Positions 1-6,349 of a stretch of DNA of 11,000 nucleotides are shown here, piece after piece. The position numbers and the translations under genes were made by a program. This stretch comes from an uncultured Gammaproteobacteria bacterium. Its GTDB lineage: Bacteria; Pseudomonadota; Gammaproteobacteria; Halothiobacillales; Halothiobacillaceae. The notes below the pieces were generated by a model. It had not been told where the DNA came from. It did no database searches and was given only the letters and a program-made list of their open reading frames with translations. The DNA lies in assembly GCA_938004235.1 (NCBI GenBank), contig CALKWL010000323.1, positions 1 through 11,000 on the forward strand, read 5' to 3'. Every line of letters begins with the position of its first letter. Positions within the stretch are counted from its first letter, which is position 1.

Positions 1-81
1 AGCACCCTGAGTGCTTTGTCAAAAAACCGCGCAATCTTCCGGTACGCGACACCTAACTCAAAGCTCAACTCCTGTCCCATC

Positions 82-1098
82 ATGCGCATCGAACACATCC
101 GCCAATTTCTGCGTGAACATGGCGCATTGCCCTGCCACGAGCATCGAGTCCTGCAATCCTGGGTGCAACTCAGGTCGCTGGATAACCGTTACAGCAAGGC
201 GGAAGACTTTTTACCCAAGGCCGTGCGCGCCGAGTTACCCGCGTTGCTGGCCGAGATGGATGGACTTGCTCGCGTGCAGTCGCGGCATGATGACGATGAA
301 GGTTCATCGCGGTTGCTGGTGGAGCTGGCCGATGGACAGACGGTGGAAAGTGTGCTGCTACCGCGTGACGGTCTGTGTGTTTCCACTCAGGTTGGTTGTG
401 CGGTCGGTTGCACGTTTTGCATGACCGGGCGCGAGGGTCTGTTGCGTCAGGTGGAGAGTGCCGAAATCGTTGCTCAGGTGGTGCTGGCGCGGCGTCTGCG
501 TGCGGTGAAGAAGGTGGTGTTCATGGGTATGGGTGAGCCTGCACACAATCTGGACAATGTTCTGGAGGCGATCGACGTGCTGGGCAAGGAGGGCGGCATG
601 GCTCACAAGAATCTGGTGTTTTCCACCGTGGGTGATCGGCGTGTGTTTGAGCGCTTGCCGCAAGGCGATGTCAAACCGGCTTTGGCCTTGTCACTGCACA
701 CCACCCGTGCCGAGTTGCGCGCACAATTGCTGCCCAAGGCGCCGCGCATTGACCCCGAGGAGCTGGTGGCGTTGGGCGAGGCCTATGCTCGTGCCACCGG
801 CTATCCCATTCAGTATCAATGGACGTTGCTTGAGGGCATCAATGACAGCGACGAAGAGCTGGACGGTATTGTGCGCCTGCTCTCCGGCAAGTACGCGATG
901 ATGAATCTGATCCCCTACAATACGGTGGAGGCGCTGCCCTTCCGCCGCCCCGCATGGGAGCGCACCGCCGCGATGGTGCGCAAATTGCATCAGCGCGGCA
1001 TTCTGGCCAAGACGCGCAACTCTGCCGGTCAGGAGATTGACGGTGGTTGTGGGCAGTTGCGGGCCAGAACGCTGGTGCGGATCGAGCGTCCGCTTTAG
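82..1098 (+). CDS. RlmN/Cfr-family radical SAM RNA methyltransferase (rlmN-like)
   Basis: This is predicted to methylate C2 of an adenosine in 23S rRNA and/or tRNA using two SAM molecules and a 4Fe-4S cluster. From the ATG at 82 the protein has 338 residues. The radical SAM CxxxCxxC motif is at C106, C110 and C113, and GMGEP, the SAM-binding segment, is at 149-153. The two family-specific cysteines are present: C99 in LCVSTQVGC, and C323 in DGGCGQL, which matches the methyl-carrying cysteine of E. coli RlmN (C355). An in-frame TTG at 16 would add 22 residues with no visible homology. The ATG at 82 begins at the conserved helical N-terminus, but neither start has a clear Shine-Dalgarno. The gene sits beside the heptose genes and not in a typical rlmN neighbourhood, so it may be a paralogue and not the housekeeping RlmN. 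The family is certain; the exact target base is not. Confidence 0.9.
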   Translation: MRIEHIRQFLREHGALPCHEHRVLQSWVQLRSLDNRYSKAEDFLPKAVRAELPALLAEMDGLARVQSRHDDDEGSSRLLVELADGQTVESVLLPRDGLCVSTQVGCAVGCTFCMTGREGLLRQVESAEIVAQVVLARRLRAVKKVVFMGMGEPAHNLDNVLEAIDVLGKEGGMAHKNLVFSTVGDRRVFERLPQGDVKPALALSLHTTRAELRAQLLPKAPRIDPEELVALGEAYARATGYPIQYQWTLLEGINDSDEELDGIVRLLSGKYAMMNLIPYNTVEALPFRRPAWERTAAMVRKLHQRGILAKTRNSAGQEIDGGCGQLRARTLVRIERPL

Positions 1099-1352
1099 GT
1101 CGCTGTCTTGGTGGCGGCGTTGTTGCGGCGGGCTTCGCGCTGCATGAAAAGGTAAAGCCCCTCGACTTTTTCTCGCGCCCAAGGCGTTTTGCGTAAAAAT
1201 TTCAGGCTGGATTGGATGCTCGGATCATGGGTAAAGCAGCGCATCCCGGTGCGCTCACCCAACTCGACCCAGCCATAGTGAGCCACAAGCTCCGTGACGA
1301 TCGTTTCCAGCGTCAGACCGTGCAGGGGGTTGTTGACTTGGGTCATGCTCAT
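1095..1352 (-). CDS. VF530 family (DUF2132) small protein
   Basis: This 85-residue protein matches my recollection of the VF530/DUF2132 family, small proteins described as probably DNA-binding. The landmarks are NPLHG at 8-12, ELVAHYGWVELGER in the first half, and SSLKFLRKTPWAR ending at residue 60. The C-terminus is basic and disordered-looking (RRNNAATKT). An in-frame TTG at 1370 would overlap the gmhB stop and add six residues. I prefer the ATG at 1352, and the ATG at 1346 is also possible. No strong Shine-Dalgarno is visible, so translation may depend on coupling to gmhB, which ends 14 bp upstream. The 3' end overlaps the convergent rlmN-like gene by 4 bp, leaving no room for a terminator between them. 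The cellular role is unknown, and I see no functional reason for it to travel with heptose genes. Confidence 0.85.
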   Translation of the reverse strand: MSMTQVNNPLHGLTLETIVTELVAHYGWVELGERTGMRCFTHDPSIQSSLKFLRKTPWAREKVEGLYLFMQREARRNNAATKTAT

Positions 1353-1366
1353 GGCTTGTACATGGT

Positions 1367-1915
1367 TCAACCGTGCAAAAGGCTGTCAACCGCCGCCGCC
1401 AGATCATCGAACACCGGTGTGTTGTCAGGCAGGCCGCCCTTGGATAGCGTGCGCTCCCCCTTGCCCGTGCGCACCAGCATGGGGCGGGCGTGGACGGCGA
1501 TGGCGGCTTCCAGGTCGCGCAGGCTGTCACCGATCACGGGAGTGCCATTGAGTGAGCAGCCAAAGTGTGCGGCGATGGCTTCATACATGCCCGGCTGGGG
1601 TTTGCGGCAGTCGCTGGGTTCGTCGGGGCCATGCGGGCAATACACCAGGTAATCCACGCGACCGCCGAGTGTGGCGAGTAGCGTGTGCATTTTCTGGTGC
1701 ATGGCGTGCAGGGTGTCTTCTGTGTATAAACCGCGTGCCAGTCCCGATTGGTTTGTGGCGACCGCGACAGTCCATCCGGCCTGGGTCAAGCGCGCCATCG
1801 CCTCCAAACTTCCGGGCAAGGGCACCCATTCATCCACGGATTTGATGAAGTCGTCCGAATCGTGGTTAATCACGCCGTCGCGGTCGAGGATGACCAGTTT
1901 GCTGCAAGGCTTCAT
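1367..1915 (-). CDS. gmhB: D-glycero-beta-D-manno-heptose-1,7-bisphosphate 7-phosphatase GmhB
   Basis: This HAD-superfamily cytoplasmic phosphatase removes the 7-phosphate from heptose 1,7-bisphosphate, the step between the kinase and adenylyltransferase activities of HldE. The protein has 182 residues, a normal length. The nucleophile motif LDRDGVIN has D11 and D13, TNQSG is at 54-58, RKP is at 104-106, and the metal-binding GD is at 129-130. The start at 1915 has a strong Shine-Dalgarno (AAGGAG, 5 nt upstream) and overlaps the gmhA stop as ATGA, so the two genes are translationally coupled. The family's zinc loop normally reads CxH...CxCRKP. Here it is C93, H95, S101, C103, so one of four expected zinc ligands is serine. 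The codon is AGC, one base from TGC. The related HisB phosphatase domain is an alternative, but the gmhA coupling makes GmhB very likely. Confidence 0.95.
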   Translation of the reverse strand: MKPCSKLVILDRDGVINHDSDDFIKSVDEWVPLPGSLEAMARLTQAGWTVAVATNQSGLARGLYTEDTLHAMHQKMHTLLATLGGRVDYLVYCPHGPDEPSDCRKPQPGMYEAIAAHFGCSLNGTPVIGDSLRDLEAAIAVHARPMLVRTGKGERTLSKGGLPDNTPVFDDLAAAVDSLLHG

Positions 1916-2481
1916 GCGATCTCCTTGAAAGCGTCGTCGATCATCGCGCACCAGATATGCGCAATCAGGATATGGCATTCCTGAATACGCGGGGTGTCGG
2001 AGGATGGCGCAATCAGCGCATGATCGAGCAGGGTTTTAAGCGCGCCACCCGTGCCGCCAAGCAAGCCCAGTGTCGTTACGCCGAGTGGAGTGGCGGTGTT
2101 GATTGCGGCAATCACATTGCGGCTATTGCCCGAGGTGGATATGCCGATCAGCACGTCACCGGGGCGGGCGAGCGCTTCGACCTGGCGGGCAAATACGGCA
2201 TCAAAGCCGAAGTCATTGCCAATGGAAGTGAGCGCCGAGCTGTCGGTGGTCAGGGCAATCGCAGGCAGGCCGCGCCGGGTATGACCGAAGCGCCCGACCA
2301 ATTCGGCGGCGATGTGTTGCGCATCGGCCGCGCTGCCGCCATTACCGCAGACGAGGATTTTTCCACCCGCGCGCAAGGCGGCAATCAGCAGCTCGCCGTG
2401 GGCTTGAATCGTGCGTTCCAGCGCGCTCAGTGCGTCGATGGCGGCTTGGTGCTGTTGAATATGCTGGCTGACAAAGGACAC
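1912..2481 (-). CDS. gmhA: Sedoheptulose 7-phosphate isomerase GmhA
   Basis: GmhA converts sedoheptulose 7-phosphate to D-glycero-D-manno-heptose 7-phosphate, the first committed step of ADP-heptose synthesis, in the cytoplasm. From the GTG at 2481 the protein has 189 residues, close to the family's usual 190-197. It is a SIS-domain protein with CGNGGSAADA at 45-54 and GISTSGNS at 113-120. E60 (in AAELVGRF) and H175 align with the E. coli catalytic pair E65 and H180, and Q167 aligns with Q172. The GTG has AAGGA 7 nt upstream. An ATG at 2535 would add 18 residues (beginning MGWFCIKLAR) that do not resemble the family, though GAGG precedes it too, so that start cannot be excluded. DiaA is a homologue, but coupling to gmhB and divergence from hldE identify GmhA. 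Confidence 0.95.
   Translation of the reverse strand: MSFVSQHIQQHQAAIDALSALERTIQAHGELLIAALRAGGKILVCGNGGSAADAQHIAAELVGRFGHTRRGLPAIALTTDSSALTSIGNDFGFDAVFARQVEALARPGDVLIGISTSGNSRNVIAAINTATPLGVTTLGLLGGTGGALKTLLDHALIAPSSDTPRIQECHILIAHIWCAMIDDAFKEIA
1921..1926 (-). promoter_or_regulatory. Shine-Dalgarno of gmhB
   Basis: AAGGAG on the minus strand lies 5 nt before the gmhB ATG at 1915, inside the end of gmhA. It decides the gmhB start over an in-frame upstream codon at 1978, which would add 21 residues unlike the family. Confidence 0.8.
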
Positions 2482-2561
2482 AGCGCTTTCCTTATCTATT
2501 AGAATGCGTGCAAGCTTAATGCAGAACCATCCCATGTTTCAGCCCTCGATGATCCTATTTC
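2482..2561. promoter_or_regulatory. Divergent intergenic region between gmhA and hldE
   Basis: These 80 bp must hold the promoters of both the gmhA-gmhB-VF530 block and the plus-strand core operon, unless transcription enters from further away. The sequence is locally AT-richer, with TATTAGAAT near 2498-2506 and an AAGCTT-centred partial dyad near 2511-2521. I could not pair a convincing -35 with a -10 at normal spacing on either strand, so no specific promoter is called. The 5' extension of gmhA to 2535 would cover most of it. Confidence 0.35.
2489..2493 (-). promoter_or_regulatory. Shine-Dalgarno favouring the GTG start of gmhA
   Basis: AAGGA on the minus strand lies 7 nt before GTG 2481. 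It supports the 189-residue GmhA over the longer form starting at ATG 2535. Confidence 0.55.
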
Positions 2562-3992
2562 ATGCTTTTTGATCTCCCCGACTTTTCTCACGCCCATGTT
2601 TTGGTGGCTGGCGATGTCATGCTCGACCGCTACTGGCACGGCGCAACGTCGCGTATTTCGCCGGAAGCGCCGGTGCCGGTGGTGCGGGTGCAAACCGACG
2701 AATTGCGCGTGGGCGGCGCGGGCAATGTGGCCTTGAATATCACGGCCTTGGGCGCGGGTGCGACCTTGGCGGCCCTGGTGGGCGAGGACGAGGCAGCAGA
2801 GACCTTGCGCAGTCAATTGGTCAGCGGGCGCGTGGTGTGCAGGCTGTTGGCAACGGCGCAAAGCCGCACCATTACCAAGTTGCGGGTTTTGAGTCGGCAT
2901 CAACAATTGATCCGCCTCGACTTTGAGGATGCGTTTCCTGCCGAGGCTGCGGCGGCCATGCCGGGCGCGGTGGCCGAGGCGCTGGACGGAATGGGTGCGC
3001 TGGTGTTGTCGGACTACGCCAAGGGCGCGCTGGTGCAGGCCGAGTCGATGATTGCCGCCGCGCGTGCGGCAGGGGTTCCGGTGGTGGTCGATCCCAAGGG
3101 GACGTACTTTGGTCGGTATCGCGGCGCGGGTGTACTGACGCCGAATCTGGCCGAGTTTGAGGCCGTGGTCGGCGCGTGCGCGGATGATGATGTGCTGGTG
3201 CAGCGCGGCGAGGCTCTGCGTGATGAACTCAGCCTGGACGCACTGCTGATTACGCGCAGCGAACGCGGCATGACCCTGTTGGAGCGCGGCCAGCCGCCGC
3301 TGCATTTGCCGACGCAGGCGCGCGAGGTGTTTGATGTCACCGGCGCGGGCGATACCGTGGTGGCCGTGTTGGCGGCGGGATTGGCGGCGGGTTTGGCTTT
3401 GCCGCAGGCCACACAGCTTGCCAATCTGGCGGCAGGCGTGGTGGTAGGCAAACTGGGCACGGCGACCGTCAGTCTGGACGAGCTGCACACCGCCATGCAT
3501 GCACACGCGCCCTTGCCCACGGGTGTGACTGATGAAGCGACGCTGCTCCGGCGGATTGAGCAAGCCAAGGCGGCAGGTGAGCGCGTAGTCATGACCAACG
3601 GCTGTTTCGATATTCTGCACCCCGGACATATTGCCTATTTGCAACAGGCGCGTGCGTTGGGGGATCGCCTGATTGTGGCGGTGAATACCGATGACTCGGT
3701 GCGTCGTTTGAAAGGCGAAACCCGCCCGGTGAACACTCTTGATACGCGCATGTTGATGCTGGCCGCCCTCTCTTCGGTGGATTGGGTGTTGCCGTTTGAT
3801 GAAGATACGCCAGAGCGATTAATTTGTGCGTTGAAACCCGATATTCTGGTCAAGGGCGGGGATTATCGTATCGAGGATATTGCTGGTGGCGCCTGTGTTG
3901 TGGCGGCGGGTGGCGAAGTCAGGGTTTTGAGTTTTGTCGATGGGCATTCAACCACGGGAACGATTGCCCGTATCAGGGATATGAAAGCATGA
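2562..3992 (+). CDS. hldE: Bifunctional heptose 7-phosphate kinase / heptose 1-phosphate adenylyltransferase HldE
   Basis: HldE phosphorylates heptose 7-phosphate at C1 and, after GmhB acts, adenylates heptose 1-phosphate to ADP-D-glycero-D-manno-heptose. The protein has 476 residues, the size of the fused E. coli enzyme. Residues 1 to about 320 are a PfkB/ribokinase-type kinase: AGDVMLDRYW at 16-25, GGAGNVALN at 51-59, and the anion-hole/catalytic DVTGAGDT at 258-265 (base D264). Residues about 340-476 are a cytidylyltransferase-like domain: TNGCFDILHPGH at 345-356 with the HxGH nucleotide-binding signature, KGGDY at 431-435 and HSTT at 462-465. Both active sites look intact. Some betaproteobacteria carry the halves as two genes, so the fusion is mildly informative for taxonomy. 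The Shine-Dalgarno is weak. The stop overlaps the hldD start by 4 bp. Confidence 0.97.
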   Translation: MLFDLPDFSHAHVLVAGDVMLDRYWHGATSRISPEAPVPVVRVQTDELRVGGAGNVALNITALGAGATLAALVGEDEAAETLRSQLVSGRVVCRLLATAQSRTITKLRVLSRHQQLIRLDFEDAFPAEAAAAMPGAVAEALDGMGALVLSDYAKGALVQAESMIAAARAAGVPVVVDPKGTYFGRYRGAGVLTPNLAEFEAVVGACADDDVLVQRGEALRDELSLDALLITRSERGMTLLERGQPPLHLPTQAREVFDVTGAGDTVVAVLAAGLAAGLALPQATQLANLAAGVVVGKLGTATVSLDELHTAMHAHAPLPTGVTDEATLLRRIEQAKAAGERVVMTNGCFDILHPGHIAYLQQARALGDRLIVAVNTDDSVRRLKGETRPVNTLDTRMLMLAALSSVDWVLPFDEDTPERLICALKPDILVKGGDYRIEDIAGGACVVAAGGEVRVLSFVDGHSTTGTIARIRDMKA

Positions 3993-4942
3993 ATAGTCGT
4001 ACATATATCGTCACGGGCGGGGCGGGTTTTATTGGCAGCAACCTGGTGCAGGGGCTCAATGCCAGGGGAATCACGAATATCCTTGTGGTGGACGATTTGA
4101 GTGACGGGCATAAATGCGCCAATCTGGCAGATGCCAATATTCGTGACTATCTGGACAAGGATGCATTTCTCGCCAAAATCGAGGCCGGATATGATTTTGG
4201 CGCGGTGGAGGCGGTATTGCATCAAGGCGCGTGTTCCACCACGACCGAGTGGGACGGGCGCATGATGATGCGCGAGAATTATGATTACTCCAAAGCCTTG
4301 CTGCATTGGTGTCTCAAGCGCCGCATTCCGTTTTTGTATGCGTCTTCGGCATCGGTGTATGGCGCAGGTTCGGTTTTTAGCGAGGCTCGGGAATATGAGC
4401 ATCCGCTCAATATGTATGCCTATTCCAAGTTCCAGTTTGACCAGTATGTGCGCAGCCTGCCACAGCATAATAGCCAGGTGGTGGGCTTGCGTTATTTCAA
4501 TGTCTATGGCCCGCGTGAGCAGCATAAAGGCAGTATGGCCAGCGTGGCCTTTCATTTTCACCATCAGCTTTTAAAGCAGGATACGTTACGTCTGTTTGAG
4601 GGTAGCGATGGTTATGGCCCCGGCGAGCAGCGCCGCGATTTCATTCATGTGGATGATGTGGTGGCGGTGAATCTGTGGTTGCTGGAGCATCCGAAAGTGC
4701 GCGGTATTTATAATCTGGGCACGGGGCGGGCGCAGAGTTTCAATGAAGTGGCGCAGGCGGTGATCGACTTCCACGGGCGCGGTGCGATTGAATACATTCC
4801 CTTCCCCGCGCATTTGCAGGGCGCGTATCAGAGCTTTACCGAAGCCGATATGCGCGCCTTGCGTGAAGCTGGGTATGACGCACCGTTCCTGAATGTGCAA
4901 GATGGCGTGGCGCGCTATCTGGCGTGGCTGACGGCGAATTGA
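3989..4942 (+). CDS. hldD: ADP-L-glycero-D-manno-heptose 6-epimerase HldD
   Basis: HldD epimerises ADP-D-glycero-D-manno-heptose at C6'' to the L-glycero form used by heptosyltransferases. It is an NADP-dependent short-chain dehydrogenase/reductase. The protein has 317 residues. The Rossmann motif GGAGFIGS is at 10-17, the Y143-x3-K147 catalytic pair lies in NMYAYSKFQFDQY, and YASSASVYG is at 117-125. K180 in REQHKGSMAS aligns with the second catalytic lysine of E. coli HldD (K178). The start is the ATG at 3989, overlapping the hldE TGA as ATGA. Upstream codons in the same frame read through hldE and do not look like the family. The gene is complete, and its stop abuts the waaF start as TGATG. 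Confidence 0.97.
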   Translation: MNSRTYIVTGGAGFIGSNLVQGLNARGITNILVVDDLSDGHKCANLADANIRDYLDKDAFLAKIEAGYDFGAVEAVLHQGACSTTTEWDGRMMMRENYDYSKALLHWCLKRRIPFLYASSASVYGAGSVFSEAREYEHPLNMYAYSKFQFDQYVRSLPQHNSQVVGLRYFNVYGPREQHKGSMASVAFHFHHQLLKQDTLRLFEGSDGYGPGEQRRDFIHVDDVVAVNLWLLEHPKVRGIYNLGTGRAQSFNEVAQAVIDFHGRGAIEYIPFPAHLQGAYQSFTEADMRALREAGYDAPFLNVQDGVARYLAWLTAN

Positions 4943-6207
4943 TGAGCGCTCCCGAGCTGCGTGTAGGACACCTCGCAAAACCGTCACGAGCGGACGGAGG
5001 GCAAGGACAAGCGCCGTATGGAACGGCGCTGGGATGCTTAGCATCACCCGAAGGGCTGCATCCATGGATGGATGCAGCAGCCCCGCAGCGAATCCCCGAG
5101 ACATATCAAGTCGATAGGCGAGGGGTGAGCGAAGAAGCGACGCAGCCATCTGTCCGCGGGCTTGCGCCAGCTTCGCGTTCAGTAGGTTTTTCGAGGTGCT
5201 CCGTGCTGGTGGTTGGCCCGTCGTGGGTGGGCGATATGGTCATGGCGCAAAGCCTGTTCCGTGCGCTCAAGCAATCTCATCCAGAGGCACAGATTGATGT
5301 TCTTGCGCCGGGCTGGTCCTTGCCCTTGTTGGCGCGGATGCCGGAGGTTCGAGCAGGTGTTGAAATGCCGCTCAAGCATGGTGAGCTGGGTCTGGGGCGG
5401 CGCTGGCGTCTGGGGCGCAGCCTGCGTGGGCAGTACGATCAGGCGATTGTGCTGCCCGGTTCGCTCAAATCGGCGCTGGTACCTTTTTTTGCCGGCATCC
5501 GCCAGCGCACGGCATTTTTGGGCGAGCAGCGTTATGGCCTGATTAACGATATTCGCGCGTTGGACAAGGATGTTTTACCCATGACCGTGCAGCGCTTTGT
5601 GGCCTTGGGTCAGGCCGCGACGGATGCGCAACCGCCTCGCATCCTTGAACCGCATTTGCAGGTGGATACGGATAATCAGCAACACCTCCTGCAAGCGCTG
5701 GGTTTAAGTCTGGACAAGCCCGCCGTGGCCTTGATGCCGGGCGCGGAATTCGGCCCGGCCAAGCAATGGCCGCTGGCACATTTTGCCGCCCTGGCGCGTG
5801 ATTTGCTGGTGCAGGGCAGGCAGGTTTGGATATTCGGCTCGCAGAAGGATGCTGCGGCGGGTGAGGCGATTGCGCAGCAGGCTCAAGGCGTGGTGAATCT
5901 TTGCGGGCGTACCCAGCTTGCTGATGCGGTGGATCTGATCGCCCTGTGCAGCGCGGCGGTGAGCAACGACTCGGGTTTGATGCACATTGCGGCGGCGCTG
6001 GATGTGCCGACCATTGCGCTTTATGGCTCATCGAGCCCTGCGCATACTCCGCCCTTGTCAGCCAAGGCGCGGATCGTCTATCTCGGTCTGGATTGCTCGC
6101 CATGTTTCAAGCGGGTTTGCCCTTTGGGGCATACGCGCTGTTTGCACGAGATTACGCCCGAACAGGTTTTTGGGCATGTGCAGGAGATGATGTGGACACT
6201 TCTATAA
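4942..6207 (+). CDS. waaF: ADP-heptose:LPS heptosyltransferase II WaaF, with in-frame N-terminal insertion
   Basis: WaaF adds the second L,D-heptose to the LPS inner core at the cytoplasmic face (GT9, GT-B fold). The ORF encodes 421 residues, against about 335-350 normally. The conserved enzyme starts near residue 88 with VLVVGPSWVGDMVMAQ. PGAEFGPAKQWP is near 266-277, NDSGLMH is at 342-348, and the cysteine cluster CSPCFKRVC...C is at 385-400. The excess is about 79 codons from element A, starting after codon 8 and keeping the frame. The ATG at 4942 overlaps the hldD stop (TGATG) and is probably the ancestral start, because removing the element yields MSAPELRV joined to LVVGPSWVGD. A second possible start, GTG 5203, has GAGG 6 nt upstream inside the element's right repeat and would give a 334-residue enzyme of near-normal size. 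The last codons (W-T-L-L-stop) come from element B1. Identity is certain; the start used is not. Confidence 0.93.
   Translation: MSAPELRVGHLAKPSRADGGQGQAPYGTALGCLASPEGLHPWMDAAAPQRIPETYQVDRRGVSEEATQPSVRGLAPASRSVGFSRCSVLVVGPSWVGDMVMAQSLFRALKQSHPEAQIDVLAPGWSLPLLARMPEVRAGVEMPLKHGELGLGRRWRLGRSLRGQYDQAIVLPGSLKSALVPFFAGIRQRTAFLGEQRYGLINDIRALDKDVLPMTVQRFVALGQAATDAQPPRILEPHLQVDTDNQQHLLQALGLSLDKPAVALMPGAEFGPAKQWPLAHFAALARDLLVQGRQVWIFGSQKDAAAGEAIAQQAQGVVNLCGRTQLADAVDLIALCSAAVSNDSGLMHIAAALDVPTIALYGSSSPAHTPPLSAKARIVYLGLDCSPCFKRVCPLGHTRCLHEITPEQVFGHVQEMMWTLL
5010..5078. repeat. Three consecutive hairpins inside element A
   Basis: The first stem is AGCGCCGT (5010-5017) with ACGGCGCT (5023-5030) and a 5-nt loop. 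The second is GATGC (5033-5037) with GCATC (5041-5045) and loop TTA. The third is GCTGCATCCAT (5055-5065) with ATGGATGCAGC (5068-5078) and only GG between, an 11-bp perfect stem. In transcripts these could slow transcription or translation between hldD and the waaF core. None is followed by a U-tract, so they are not typical intrinsic terminators. Confidence 0.75.
5193..5198 (+). promoter_or_regulatory. Candidate Shine-Dalgarno for an internal waaF start at GTG 5203
   Basis: GAGGTG lies within element A's right inverted repeat, with GAGG ending 6 nt before GTG 5203. If used, it would give a WaaF of near-normal length and make translation independent of the upstream ATG at 4942. Confidence 0.4.
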
Positions 6208-6333
6208 ATTCAATCAAGCCGATGATGGCAAGGCAAAATGCGGCGAAAAAGCGCAGCATAGATAATTATGTGAGCATTTTGAGCCGTGTTTTGACGCAGC
6301 AAGCGCGGCTTCAGTGGATTTATAGAAGTGCCC
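6194..6333 (+). mobile_element. Element B1: 140-bp palindromic MITE-like repeat
   Basis: The first copy of a repeat present twice in this window. The 28-bp arms 6194-6221 and 6306-6333 are inverted copies matching at 24 of 28 positions, both carrying CACTTCTATAAAT. Patchy complementarity continues inward (CAAAA, CGGC, AAAA, CAT blocks) to an apical stem CATA (6257-6260) / TATG (6267-6270) at the exact centre, so the whole element is one long imperfect hairpin. It fills nearly all of the waaF-to-glycosyltransferase gap, overlaps the last 14 bp of waaF, and encodes no protein. The flanking bases (ATGT left, ATAT right) give no exact target duplication. The inverted second copy is at 10037-10177. 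Confidence 0.85.
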
Positions 6334-6349
6334 ATATGAGAGTCAGCCC

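Larger units (their letters stand above)
4966..5202. mobile_element. Element A: MITE-like insertion in the 5' end of waaF
   Basis: These 237 bp have imperfect terminal inverted repeats. CACCTCGCAAAACC at 4969-4982 faces GGTTTTTCGAGGTG at 5185-5198 (13 of 14 positions complementary). The outer ends GGACACC and GGTGCTCC extend this with a 1-nt gap, and weaker complementarity continues inward to GCAAG (5001-5005) and CTTGC (5161-5165). No transposase is encoded, so it would be non-autonomous. It is flanked by GTA (4963-4965) and GTG (5203-5205), a possible decayed 3-bp target duplication. The length is a multiple of three, and it has no stop in the waaF frame. The corresponding minus-strand frame is also open. 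Its boundaries and mobility are inferred from structure; I do not recognise the family. Confidence 0.7.

Noticed and set aside
1..18. Small hairpin AGCAC-CCTGA-GTGCT followed by TTTG, possible end of a terminator for an upstream gene
   Set aside because: The stem is only 5 bp and the T-run is three bases. The sequence upstream is not in the window.
2499..3644. 381-codon minus-strand ORF opposite hldE
   Set aside because: His/Arg/Gln-rich composition typical of the antisense of a GC-rich gene. HldE motifs on the plus strand are intact.
4586..5149. 187-codon minus-strand ORF across element A and hldD
   Set aside because: It is the antisense of hldD plus element A with no domain I recognise. 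The hldD frame on the plus strand is clearly the real gene.
6291..6326. Possible promoter in B1 (TTGACG with TATAGA)
   Set aside because: Spacing is about 24 bp, too long for a sigma70 promoter, and no better pair was seen.
6194..6333. Element B1 as an intrinsic terminator for waaF
   Set aside because: It can form a long hairpin, but no U-tract follows and coding sequence resumes 16 bp later. Kept only as a possible attenuator in the findings.
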